Assembly (NCBI GenBank): GCA_958009055.1
Contig: OY253661.1
Location: forward strand, 62,001-126,000
Direction: 5' to 3'
DNA: 64,000 nt
Source of the DNA: Choricystis sp. odSpoLacu1
Lineage: Eukaryota; Chlorophyta; Trebouxiophyceae
Part shown: piece after piece, positions 8,586 through 19,106 of the stretch
Position numbering within the stretch: position 1 is the first letter of the stretch
Layout of the letters: each line of letters starts with the position of its first letter
Program-made: the position numbers and the translations under genes
Notes under the pieces: generated by a model
Seen by the model: the letters and a program-made list of their open reading frames with translations, nothing else
The model's database searches: none
Told to the model about the DNA's origin: nothing

Positions 8586-10661
8586 ATGCCCCTTGTCCCG
8601 AGCCGGCCCGCCCGGCCACGCACGGCGGTGCCGCCGCGCGGCGGGGCGCCCGTCGCTGCGCCGCCGCCCGACACGCAGCCTGCTGCCTCCTCCTCTGATC
8701 CTGCTGCCACCACCACCACCACCACCACACCCGACACCACCCCCGTCACCATCACCCTGAGAGCCGTGGCGGCCGCCCCGTCCGCCGAGCGCGGCGCGGC
8801 CGCGGTCGCGTTTTCGCACTGCGCTGCCGCGTTCGAGGCGGTGCCCCCGACGGATGGCGCGTGCATCGTGGTGGGCAGTGGCACGGGGACACTGGTGCGG
8901 GCGGAGACGGAGGGTGGCAGCGTGGCGGTGGCAGCTGCTGCCGCCACCGCGCTGCGGCCCCCACCCCCCGCGAAAGGTGTGTTTGGTCCCCGCTCCAAAG
9001 CCGCCCAGGCGGGCGCTGGGGCTGCTGCCGCCTCCCACGCTGAAGCCCAGGTGGATGCCCCCCCCGCGGCAAACACCGGTGTCCAAGCAGGCCCAGCCGA
9101 CGGCACGCCCACCGCCGCCACCGCCGCCCACCCCTCGCGCTCGGTCGAGGCGGCCGCTCGCCTGCTGGCCCGCGTCGCCTCCGCCTCCACCAACCGCGGC
9201 CCTGCCGTCGATGCTGTCTCCTGGGACGACCCCGCGGACGCGCGGTCGCCGACGGCGGCCTCGTTGCTGCCTCTGTGGTCGCTGCCCCCGCTCCCCTCCA
9301 CCACGCCCAGCCGCCGTTCAGGCCCCCTCCCCGTGTCCGCTCTCGCCTGGGCCCCCACCCCACCCTGCACCGCGCTCGCCGTGGCCTACGGCCACACCTC
9401 CCCGGGAGCCCCGGGCGGCGGCGGCGTGGCGGTGTGGGCGCCGCGGTGCGACGCGGGCGCCCCCGTGTGGCGTGCCGCAACGCCCGCCCCCGCCACCGCG
9501 CTCGCGTTGGAGCCGGCGGGCGGTAGACTAGCTGTTGGTTTCGCCAACGTCAGTGTGTGCGTGTTTGAGGGAGTGGGCGGGGAGGAGGAGGAAACGGAAG
9601 GCGCCGCCACCCCCACCCTCCGCGGCGGCGCAGACGGCGCCGGCCACGCCGCCCCCGTCGCCTCCCTGGCCTGGCTCGCACCCGACACCGCGGATGGCGC
9701 CCTTCTGGCCACCACGGGTGCGGACGGCGTTGTCGTGACCTGACGCGCGGCGCGGGGGGGCGTGCTCGTGCCGACCCCGCTCGCCGCGCTGCCGGCCGAC
9801 GCGGCTGCCGACGCCGACCCCTCCGCGTCCCTCCCTCCCGCGTCCCTGGTGGGAGGCACGTGCCTGTCCATCGCCGCTCCCCCACACGATGGCGCCCTGT
9901 TGATCGGGGACGATGGCGGCGGCGCGCGCGTCGTGGTCGCGGCCGCGGGGGCCACCCCCACCGCCTCGTTTTCCACTGGCGGCTCCAGCCCCCTCGTAAC
10001 CGCCTCCTGGTCCCCCGTCACTCGGGGCGTGTTCATGACGGTGGCGGCCGATGGGCGGGTGGGGTTCTGGCAGGCGGCCCGGCGGGAGGTGAGTTTTTTT
10101 GGGGCAGAGTTTGGGGGGTAGGGTAGAGTGGATCAGCTGGTGCGAGAATAGTGGTCACCCTGTTTTGCTCATACCCCTGCCTCTTTCCCTCAGCCTGCCG
10201 CCACCATCGACCTCCCCTCCCCCGCCGTCGCGGGCGCCTGGCTCCCTTCCAACGCCACTGCGGCCATTGTGGCGTTGGTCGACGGTTGGCTCGCTGCGAT
10301 CGAGCTGGCTCGCGGGCCGCGCGGCGCACCGCTCCTCACCCAGCGCGTGCTCCCGCCCGGCGTTGCCCCCACGGCACTGGCTGTCGCCGCTGGCGAAGCC
10401 GCCCTGTTGGCGGTGGGGGATGGGAGGGGGCGGGTGGCGGTGCTGCGTCCGTCGCCCAACGTGCGGTGTGGGGGTGTGGCGGCGGCGGCAGAAAGCAACG
10501 GCGACGACAGCAGCGACGCCCCGCCCTCGGACGCTGCGCCCACCGCAGGCGACGCTGCCCCCGTCACCACCGCAGACAGCGGCGCCACTGTCACCGCTCG
10601 CGACGGGGCCAGGCTGAAGGCCACGCTGGACTGGTTGAGGGCAGCGGGGGCGGGGTATTGA
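8586..10661 (+). CDS. WD40-repeat protein, dynein intermediate-chain-like, with an internal TGA
   Basis: There are two exons, 8586-10088 and 10194-10661 (about 656 codons). The frame is interrupted by one TGA at 9741-9743. The stop sits where a repeat should end in Trp: ADGVVVT-stop-RAARGGVLV. A single change TGG to TGA explains it, and the same frame stays open on both sides. Blades include VSALAWAPTPPCTALAVAYG, VASLAWLAPD, SPLVTASWSPVTRGVFMTVA followed by ADGRVGFWQ, and LLAVGDGRGRVAVL. The wording SPLV-xx-SWSP-xxx-VF-x-x-AADGR-x-x-x-W recalls dynein intermediate chains, including the IFT dynein-2 chains WDR34/WDR60; this is a family-level impression. The low-complexity N-terminus has a Thr run. 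The gene is a pseudogene, carries a sequence error, or encodes a truncated protein of 385 aa. Confidence 0.55.
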
Positions 10662-10861
10662 AACAAGGGTGATGGTTTGCCGAGAGAGAGAGACAAAACG
10701 TGCGTTTTTTTTTAGGTCGAATCCTTCTTTGATTGCAAAACGGTCAAGAAAAGGGATGTGGAGGGAAGAGGGAGGAAATATAATCACACTACACACGCAC
10801 ACAGGGCGCAGGCGTTTGCGCGGTTTTGACGGGAAGCAAACACGAGAACCACCCTAACTTT

Positions 10862-11308
10862 TCAGCGCCCAAACCCGGCAGCGTTGGCGGCCGCCATGGA
10901 CCCAAACACGGCTTGGAATGGGTTGAAGGGCGCGCCCCCCGACGAGGACGATGACGCAGCGGACGCGCCGTTGCCGTTGTTGGACACAAAGAGCCCGCCG
11001 TTCCCGTTGCTGCCAGACACCACGGTCACGCCCTGACCACCCCCTCCACCCACAACGCCGACACCGCCATCACCCGCCGACACGATGGTGGCACCCCCGG
11101 ACCCGCCCGCGTTGCCGATGGTGGTGACGGTGCCGCCGCCCGCCAGCGGGGTGGTCGTCACGGGGAGGCCGGTGCCGCACCCGTCGGCGCAGGGAAAGGT
11201 GTTGCTGTTGGTGTCGTTGGAGGTGGCGGCGGATGACGACCCAGACGACTGGGCGGCGGCGCAGGCGGCCAGGCAGGCGAGGAGGCCGAGGGTCAGGCGG
11301 AGGCGCAT
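10862..11308 (-). CDS. Small secreted Gly/Ser/Asn-rich protein
   Basis: This single exon encodes 148 aa. The N-terminus MRLRLTLGLLACLAACAAAQ is a clear signal peptide with probable cleavage after AAA-Q. The mature part opens with Ser/Thr/Asn and a Cys pair (FPCADGCG). It continues with Gly/Val/Thr repeats (VGVVGGGGGQGVTVVSG) and ends with an Ala/Ser/Gly tail. Composition suggests an extracellular matrix or cell-wall structural protein. No enzymatic motif is visible. It lies head-to-head with another secreted Gly-rich gene, with 388 bp between start codons. Confidence 0.65.
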   Translation of the reverse strand: MRLRLTLGLLACLAACAAAQSSGSSSAATSNDTNSNTFPCADGCGTGLPVTTTPLAGGGTVTTIGNAGGSGGATIVSAGDGGVGVVGGGGGQGVTVVSGSNGNGGLFVSNNGNGASAASSSSSGGAPFNPFQAVFGSMAAANAAGFGR

Positions 11309-11696
11309 CTTGTTGTGTGTTTGGGCGTAGAGGAGTGAGGAGGCGACGGCACACGCGAGATGTGTGTGCGCGGGGGACGAGTGTGCGATGGTGTGCAAAG
11401 CGAAAAAGTGTGGAGCAGGAGTGATGAGGACACAGAGTGGTGAGCGCGGTTTCGCTGTGTGGAAGAAAGGGAGTGGCTCGGCCAGGTGGCGATAGGCGGC
11501 GAGTGATTGGGAAGGTGTGTCTTCGGTCGGGCCCCAATTGTTTTTTTTTGTGTGTTCCGTTGCACCCACTCCCCACTCTAAAAAACAACCCCGCCCTCTG
11601 TGCGAGGGTGTGCTCACACACTTCTCCCTGCCCTTGTGCCCGCCACCTGGATCGCGCCAACCGCCGCTCGTTCACCCTTTTCATTCACACACACAA
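11309..11696. promoter_or_regulatory. Shared upstream region of two secreted-protein genes
   Basis: This 388-bp divergent intergenic region between two genes for secreted Gly-rich proteins presumably holds both promoters. It contains a CCAAT-like element followed by a T run (about 11534-11549). No other element is identifiable by eye. Confidence 0.4.
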
Positions 11697-12180
11697 ATGC
11701 GTGCCTCGACTGTCAGCCTGCTCCTTGCGCTGCTGGCGACCGCGGCCGCCGCCGACGCTGCTGCGGCGAAAGAAGAACCTCTGAAACGCATCGGAGGTGA
11801 GTGTGTGATCGGTCGGAGGGCAGGGGAGCGGGGGTGGACGGCGATGCGAGAGAGGGGACAGCGCTGCAGTTCGTTATTGGTCGCACCTCACCCTCTCTCT
11901 TCCCCACTCCCCAGCCCGCAAACTCCTTACTTTCGGCCTCTTCGCCCCCGGCGGCGGCGGCTGGGGCTGGCGCCCCGGGTGCGGCCCCATCGGCGGCCCC
12001 CTGGGCTGGTGCGGCGGGGGTGGCGGGTGGCGCGGCGGGTACGGCGGTGGGTCGTCCGCCGCTGCCGGCTCCGCCTCCAACGGGTGCACCACGTCCACCG
12101 CCTCCAACAATGGGGCCACCGCCTCCTCCACCGCGTGCGGACAGACGGCGACGTCCAGCTCCAGCTCGAGCCAGGGGTGA
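11697..12180 (+). CDS. Small secreted Gly/Trp/Cys-rich protein, paralogue of the gene at 13050
   Basis: There are two exons, 11697-11796 and 11915-12180 (121 aa). The signal peptide is MRASTVSLLLALLATAAAAD. A short charged segment (KEEPLKRIG) follows, then a phase-1 intron, then ARKLLTFGLFAPGGGGWGW. The mature protein is Gly/Trp-rich and then Ser/Thr/Ala-rich with several Cys (WCGGGGGW, SNGCTTSTASNNG, TACGQTA). The layout of signal peptide, acidic-basic spacer, phase-1 intron, RKLL and Gly/Trp repeats is the same as in the gene at 13050-13578. The two are therefore probably tandem duplicates. A role in cell wall or extracellular matrix is inferred from composition only. Confidence 0.7.
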
Positions 12181-13049
12181 TGATGGAATTTGGATGGAAC
12201 ACCCCCCACCCGACCCGACCGCGTTTTGTTTTTTTCATGCCCCTGTTTTGCTTGCCTTCGACGTGGCCACGCTGCTGTGCGCGTCGAATCGTTCAGAAAA
12301 ACATGCTCGGCTACCTAGTCCCCCTGCTCTGCGTTTCCTTTTCTGCACCCGACGCTTTTTCGCAACGCGCCTCTTTTGTGCGGCCACGGCCGGACTGTGC
12401 TTTCGCCCTGGCCCCGCCCACAAGGCTCCCCACTGAGCGCTTATATTTTTGATTTGTAAGAAACCGAGAGAGACACTCGCGATGAGTCAAACGTTTCATT
12501 TTGGTTGCGTAAAAAAAAATAGCATCGGCGCGGAGCAGCAGGCGGCTGTAAAAAACGGGGTGGCGGCGAGTGGATCGACAAGACTCGCGTGTCAGCAGGG
12601 GCGCCAGGTCGCCAGGTGGTGTGGAGGTGGCGGAGGAGGAGAGGAAGGGAATCGACGGGGGGCAGCGCGGAAGGCCGGCAAAACACAGGCACCACGCTGA
12701 CAGCGCCAGCCGTTGGCTCAGAGAGGGCAAGGAGAGAGAGAGAGGGCGGTCAAAACAGAGGAGGGGGGGCGTCGTGTCACACAACGAGATAGGGTGACGG
12801 CAGGGCCTGCAAAAAAACGCGACGCGGCCAGCGGTCGCCAAGTGGCGGCGGCGCAGCCTTTTTGTTTCGTTTTTTTGACGCACTTTGACACACCACCGCC
12901 GACTTTTCCTCCTTCGTCCGCCTCCCCCTCCCTCCCTCCCTCCTTCCACACACACGCCCTCACTCGTCCACTTAGTGTGCGAGGCTGTCACAGGATCCCA
13001 TCGATCCACACACCTTTCCTTTCCAACAAACAAATCACAACACAACAAA
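12181..13049. other. Long intergenic stretch, no gene seen
   Basis: This is 869 bp between the two Gly-rich paralogues. An AT-rich island (about 12435-12460, TTATATTTTTG) is followed by purine-rich and then C/T-rich sequence with a CCCTCC repeat (about 12925-12945). Short open frames exist on both strands but have no coding character. It probably contains the 3' UTR of one gene and the promoter of the next. Confidence 0.55.
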
Positions 13050-13578
13050 ATGCGCTGCACCGCGTTTGCCCTCGTCGCCCTGGTCGCCTTTGCGTCCGCC
13101 TCCTCCGCGTACGCGGAGGCGGCTGAACCCTTTGCCGAGTCTGCTGCCGCGGGGCGGGACCCGTCGGTCGCGCTGAAAGGTGAGGAAGAGGAGGAGAGGG
13201 AGGCACATGTGCGGACCTCTCTTGCAGCTGGCGACACAAGAAAAAGGGGCCCGCCTCTGCTTCCGGCTGGCCCCTAAACTCACACACTCCCCTCCATCCT
13301 CTCCAGGCAACCGCAAGCTCCTGTGGTGGAATGACGGCGGCTGGGGCGGCGGCTGGAACCGCGGCTGGAACAACGGGTGGGGCGGCGGCGGGGGCGGCTC
13401 CTCCTCTGCTGCCGCCTCCGCTGCGTCCGGGGGCGGTGGCTGGGGGGGTGGCTCCAGCGCGGCCTCCTCTGCCGCGTCCTCGGGCGGGGGCTGGGGGGGT
13501 GGCTCGTCCGCGGCGGCGGCGGCTGCCGCGGCGGGTGGCGGGTCGGCGGCCGCGGCTGCTGCTGCCGCGTCGGGCTGA
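13050..13578 (+). CDS. Small secreted Gly/Trp/Ser/Ala-rich protein
   Basis: There are two exons, 13050-13179 and 13307-13578 (133 aa). The signal peptide is MRCTAFALVALVAFASASSA. A spacer rich in Ala and Glu leads to VALKG at a phase-1 intron, then NRKLLWWNDGGWGGGWNRGW. Three modules of Gly-Gly-Trp-Gly-Gly plus Ser/Ala runs follow, ending in an Ala-rich tail. The intron position, phase and RKLL motif match the gene at 11697. R-K before LL could be a processing site for a subtilisin/kexin-type protease (inference). Gly-Trp repeats are typical of structural or adhesive extracellular proteins. No enzyme motif is seen. Confidence 0.7.
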
Positions 13579-14093
13579 AAAAAAAACAGCCCTCCCTCCC
13601 TCCTTACCCTACGTGTCTTACCCCCTTATAAAAAAAAATGCATTTTTTTTCACCTGATTTGTTTTTACCTACACACGCGCGGCTGCCGGGGAGTTAGCGA
13701 AAGAAGAGAGAGAGAAACAACACGAGAGAAAGAGGCGCGAGGGTGTGTCCGGCTCCGGCCGTGACGCCACCCACGCCATCCCTCCACTCCTGTGCAAACA
13801 ACAATACGCTCAATCCCAAGGCCATGTGCCAAACACCCCCCTGCTTTAAAAAAAAAACGATGTGTGGTGTGGAGAGTCTCCCACCGCACAAAAAAACGAA
13901 ACGCTGACGTCGTCGTCTGCAGTTTCGCGGTTTTCGTTTTTCGACCTTGTTTTCTCGCCCCGCGCGGTGCCCTGCACCACTCTCCCGCACTAGTCCACAC
14001 CCTCACACTGACCTGTCACCGCCGCCACAACGGCGCCCCTGCCCACCTCCCCGCCGCGCCCCCGCGGCGGCGCGTCCGCGCCGCGCGGAGCCA
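13579..14093. other. Intergenic, no gene seen
   Basis: This lies between the secreted Gly-rich gene and the SET-domain gene. There are A- and T-runs near 13580-13660 and 13850, then pyrimidine-rich sequence. I looked here for an upstream exon of the SET gene and found no convincing one. Confidence 0.5.
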
Positions 14094-15601
14094 ATGCGCG
14101 CCCCCCGGCCCCGCCCTCGCTGTCGCGCCCGGTGGTTGGCGGGCGTCGACTGGACGTGACGACACACGCGCTGTCCGCGGAGACCGCGGCAGCGACGGCC
14201 GTCGCGGAGGCGCCGGCGGAGGCGCCGAGTGGTGACGGCGCGGCGCCGCTGACCGCGCGCGCTGACGACGGCGCCGCGCTCTCCGCCTTCCTGGCCTGGG
14301 CCGCCGCCAACGGCGTCACCGGCATCGCCGGCGACGCCCCCACCATCGGCCTCTTCGCCGATGGCGACAGTCGGGGCGTGCTGGCATGTGCAGACGTGCG
14401 CGCGGGGGCGACTCTGTTTTCGGTTCCCGCGCGTCTTGCCCTCGCCGCGCGCGCGCCTGCGTCCACCCACGCCGACCTGGCCGACTTGCTGGCTTCGCAC
14501 GTGGCGGGCGGCCAGTCATCGCCGTGGGCGCCCTACATCGCCGCCCTGCCGCGCGGGCCGGCCTCGTCCGCGGTGGGGGGCGGCCTGCCAGCGGAAGCCG
14601 CCGCGCTGTTGGTCTGCCCGGCCGCGCGCGCGCTCTGCACTGCTGCTGCGGCCGCCCCGGACGCCGACTATGATGCAGCTGTGCCGCCGCTGCCTGTGGA
14701 CAGGGCCACCTACCGCTGGGCGCGCGCCATGGAGGCCTCGCGGTCGGTCGGGTTTGCTGGGGGCAGCGGCGACGCCAGCACCAGCAGAGACGGTCTTGCC
14801 GCCCGCGCCATGATCCCTCTCTTTGACATGGTCAACCACGCCGGCCTGGAAGCCCAACTCCTGCTTGCTGGCCCTGCGGGCCCCTCCGCCAACGCGGAGT
14901 GGGTGGTGGTGCCGGATGAGGAGGGAGGAGGGGTGGCGCGCATCGACGTGGTTGCGTTGCGGTCAATCTCCTCGGGAGAGGAAATCACGTTTTCTTACGG
15001 CGACCGCCCCAACACCGACCTGCTGGCGCACTTGGGGTTTGTGCCGGCTCGCAACGCGGCGGACGCGGTGGCGTTGTTTGGCAGCGTTGACGACGCGCTG
15101 GCGTGGGCAAAGGAGCACGTGCCGCTGAGTGACAGCGATGCGCGGCCGCCGCCACCTCCACCCTCCACCCCCATCGCCGCCCCAGACCCGCTCCTGCTCT
15201 TCCCTGGAGGCTCCGTGGACGCCCGCCTGGCGGCCGCCCTGGCGGGCGTGGGTGGGGACGGCTATGCGAGGCGCGTGGTGGCCGCGCGCGCGGCGGCTCT
15301 GCTCGCTGCGTCACCTGCTCCCCCTCTACTCACCCTGCTCGGCGAATTGGCGCGCGCGGATGAAGATGAAAGATCATATTATGTTGCGCTGCAGCGCCGC
15401 TATTCGGCGAGGGCAACCGACGTGACCGCCGGCGGCGGCGACCCCGCTGCCGGCGGCCCCCCGCCCCCGCCGCCGCGCGGCGTGCCGCGCGCCGCGTGGC
15501 GCGACGCCCGCCTGCTGGCGCTGAGGGCGTCCGCCTACTCGTTGATGATACTGTGGGATTGCCTGGCGGCGGTGGGGGCGGGCGGCAAGGGGAAGGCATG
15601 A
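14094..15601 (+). CDS. LSMT/SETD3-like SET-domain protein methyltransferase, probably organellar
   Basis: A conserved SET core appears from about 14270: LSAFLAWAAANGV, SRGVLACADVRAGATLFSVP, the insert with YRWARAMEASRSV, then IPLFDMVNHAG and ISSGEEITFSYGDRPNTDLL. These match the SET and pseudoknot motifs of Rubisco large-subunit methyltransferase-like enzymes. The C-terminal half is the helical substrate-binding-type domain. The main frame is open from about 14012 but has no ATG before the core. The only nearby ATG (14094) is 2 nt out of phase. Removing one GC unit from GCGCGC after that ATG would join it to the Arg/Pro-rich leader, so the start is provisional. The substrate cannot be told from sequence. 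It converges with V-ATPase subunit a. Confidence 0.7.
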
Positions 15602-15799
15602 GAGAATGATGAGCGGCGAGAGATGACTTGGTGTCAACCGCAGGAGCGCGAGAGCAAGGTCGACACCCGTGTCCCCAAACCGTGTGTGTGCAATGACCGT
15701 ACAAGCGAGCTCCGCCACGATTCACAAAAAGTTGAAAAAAAAGCCCGCGCGCGCACACAGAGGAGCCAACCACACACACACACCCCGTCCCATCTCCCA

Positions 15800-18764
15800 T
15801 CACTCTGGAATGGTGAGCGGCGCAAACGCCCACCCGTCCCCCGCAAAGAACTTGTTGTTGAACTCCACCCAGTGCAGGCGCAGGGCGTGCAGGAAGGCGG
15901 ACAGCGTCTCCATGACCATGAGCACGCCCAGGGTGGCGCACGCAAAGACGAAGAAGGCGACGAAGAGGGCGAGCGGGGAGCCAGAGCGCACGCCCGCCAT
16001 CAGCACGCGATCATAAAACACGGCCGACAACTGGGAGTGGGCCAGGGACAGGGCCCACAGGCGCAGGTAGGAGGCGGTGTTGGAGACGGCGCCCAGCACA
16101 AACTCGATGGTGTGGATCATTTGGTGGACGGCGACTTCGCCGAAATCAAACGCGTCGTCCGAGTGGCCGTGGGGCGCGCCGCCGCCACCCCCGTCCCACG
16201 CGCCCGGGGCGGACGACGACGCGGTCGCCACCAGGCGGGCGCCCTCCCCCCCATCATCCGAGTGGGGGCCGCCGCCGCCGCCGCCGTGGTCGGCGGAGGC
16301 GTAGCGAGCGGCGGCGCCACCCCGCGCCTCCCACCTTTGCTTTAAGATGTAGGGTTTGGGGATCAACATCCACGGCACCGCCACGAACGCCGCCAGCAGC
16401 AGCACCACCTGCAGCCCGCCCTGCCCCGGCAGCATGGCGTTCTCGGGGCAGGCGCCCTTGCAGGTGAGCCCCGCGTGGCCGGGGGACAGGAACATGTAGA
16501 TGAGGGTGTGGTACAGGTCGGCGGTGGAGCCGGTCGCCCACTTGACGACGATCAGCAGGCACAGGTACCCAAACAACGCGTTCAGGAAGATGACCTGGGG
16601 CATGAACTCGGTCAGTGTCGACAGCCGGTCGCGGGACGCGCGCTGGTTGAGCAGGGAGAGGGCGATGCCGGCGTTCATCTGGGCGACGCCAACCACGATG
16701 GACGCCTTCATTTTGACCGAGTTCAAGAACTGGAGCTCGGTGCGGCTGCCGTGCCACGCGGGGTCAACGCCCAGGGCGTAGGTGCCGCCCGTGGTGGCGA
16801 GCCCGTCGGAGAAGGCGGCGGGGCAGGAGGCCCGGTCGTAGCGCATGCGCGCGGGGGAGGTCAGGGTGGGGTCGCCCGGGCACGCCCACCGCCCGCGCCC
16901 AAACAGGGACAGCGGGATCGAGAACGCTTCATTGTAGATGAGGCCGGTGAACAGGGAGAAGATGGCCATGAGCAGGATGCAGTAGCGGCCTGTGTGGGGG
17001 TGGGGGTGGGTGGAGGGTGGGGGTCGAGAAAAATGGGACAAGAACAACCGTCGACCCTCCCTTTCCGCCCTCCCCACAACCCACTCACCGGCAAACACCA
17101 TGTCCCCCATGTCACCCAGCGGCCCCGCCGCCAGCTTCTTCTCCCACGCCACCAGGGCGCCCGCGCCCGCCAGCATGAGCAGGGCGTGCCCCACGTCGCC
17201 AAACATGACGGCGAAAAGAAACGGAAACGTGACGATGGTCAAAAGCGTCGGATTCGCCTCCCGGTACCGGGCCACGCCGTACGCGTCCACGATGGCTTGG
17301 AAGCAGGACGTCCACTTGTCGGTGGCGAAGTGGGTGGGGGGGGAGTCGTAGGTGAGGAGGGGGGTGAGGGCAGCGCCAACGCCGCGCGGCGCAGACGCAC
17401 GCAGCGCGGCCGCGACCGCGCTCGTCGAGCGCGCCGGAATCCAGGCTTCGCCGACCAACACTTTGCGGGTGACGTCCACCGAGAACTTGTTGAGGGCGTG
17501 GTAGATCGCAGTCTCACGGGCCACGCGCGCTTTCCAGCCAGACACATCTGCAGCCACCGCGTCCAACAGCGCGCCGCGCGCCCTCTCCCCCGCGTCCACC
17601 GCCGCCTGCAGCTCGCGCAGGCGGCCGTCCACTTCGGCCGCCATGGCAGCGGCGCGGGGGGCGTCGTCGGGGTAGGGGTAGCGGTTGGCGCCGGCCGCCT
17701 CGCAAATTTTGAGCGCTTTGGTGCGCGCGCGCTCGCCAGCAAAGAAGACCACGAACACCGACTTCGCCGCTTCCTCCCCCGTCGCGGGGTCGGCCACCAC
17801 GCCCACGGGCGCATCCCGGTACAGTAGGTTGCCCCGCGTCGCGCGGAAGAGGAGGCGTTCAAACGCCGCGCGGCGCGCGTCGGGCACAGTGCCCGCGACA
17901 AACCCCAGCCGCCGGGCGCCACCGCCTCCACCGCCAGATTCAGGGGGGGCGGAAGCAGACGCCAACAACGGGGCGTCGGGGCCGGTGGGGGGAGGAGGAG
18001 GGGGCGGCCCGCCGCCCGCGCCCCCCGTCGCGACGCCCGCGGCCGCCGCGCCGCGCCGCGCGTCCGCAAAGAACGTGGACGCCACATCCAGCACGAGGCG
18101 CAGCTCCACCAGTTCCGCCACCGCCCGGCCGACGCGGTCGCGGGAGGCGGTGGCATCAGCGAGCTGGGTCTCCAAGTCGGTGAGGCGAGCCTCTAAATCG
18201 TCCAACGCACCCCCTGCCGCGGCAGCGCCACCAGGGGCAGGCCCAGGGGCCGCCACCCGCCCAGCCGCCGTGAGCGCGCCCTCCAGCACGCGCACGATGC
18301 GCGCCATCTCGTCGCACCGCTTGACGTGGGGGGCAAAGGGGCGGGAAAAGGCGGCGCGCCCCGCGTTCATGTCTTTCAGCTGGACGGCGCCCAGGGAGCC
18401 GAGGGAGGCGGCGGACGCGTGGGCGGCTTCGGCGGGGATGAGGAGCTGATGAGAGTGGGTGGGTGGGTGGTGGGAAGGGGGAGGGTCGGGGTGGGCGCAA
18501 ACAAAAACGGCGCCCCCCTCTCTCTCGCGTTCTCCCCCCCTCCCCTCCCCAAACCACGCCCCAGCACCATGGTGTGTGTGCGCGTGTGTCGGAGCAGGGG
18601 GGCGCGGCGTCGCCACGCGCGCGCGCGACACGCGTTTTTGTGCCTTTTGTTTTCCGCGCGCGCGATGCCCCCCATCGCCCTCGCTTCTCTCGCCCTTCTC
18701 CCCTAAGTCTCACCTGCATTAACTCCATCTTCTCCGACCGGAACAACTCCACGGACGACATCAT
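15800..18764 (-). CDS. V-type ATPase V0 subunit a
   Basis: There are three exons: 18764-18714, 18445-17089 and 16989-15800 (865 aa). Subunit a forms the proton half-channels of the vacuolar H+-ATPase. The cytosolic N-terminal half starts with the family pattern SSVELFRSEKMELMQLLIPA, with LGSLGAVQLKDMN after it, plus coiled-coil segments. The membrane half begins at PTHFATDKWTSCFQAIVDAY, followed by PFLFAVMFGDVGHALLML. The essential channel Arg sits in NTASYLRLWALSLAHSQLS. The last helix and tail end in WVEFNNKFFAGDGWAFAPL. A His/Gly/Ser-rich loop lies near residues 680-735. Start: two consecutive ATGs, the first taken. Joins are in frame, with GT-AG introns. It is divergent from the T-protein gene. 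Confidence 0.93.
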
Positions 18765-19106
18765 GGCGTCACGTGGCCTGTCCCGCCGGGCACGGCGCGC
18801 GTCCTCGACGTGAAAGGACTCCAGCGGAGCCGCGGACGAGAAGGGAACGTTGCCGCGCGCGTCGGGGGGGAGCCGGCGGCGGCGGGGGGCGCCCGCGAGG
18901 GAAGAGATGGGGGCGGGTGCGTGAGAGGAGGGCGCGCAGCTGGTGTGCTGTGCCCTCGCGGGAGAAGAGGGGGCCGACGAGAGATGCCCTTGAGAAGGAG
19001 ACGTGAGGGGTGTGCTGGTCTCACACCACGGCCAAGGTCGTGTTTTCGACAAAACGTTTCCTCCCCACGACCGCTGCCCGCCCCCTTTTTTTTTCCCACC
19101 ACCACT
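18765..19106. promoter_or_regulatory. Divergent intergenic region of V-ATPase a and T-protein genes
   Basis: This 342-bp GC-rich stretch between two divergent start codons has a T10-run near 19087. It presumably contains both promoters and 5' UTRs. No specific element is recognisable. Confidence 0.4.

Noticed and set aside
9741..9743. TGA read as selenocysteine or as Trp by a variant code
   Set aside because: The position needs Trp, not Cys/Sec, and many other genes here end in TGA and encode Trp with TGG.
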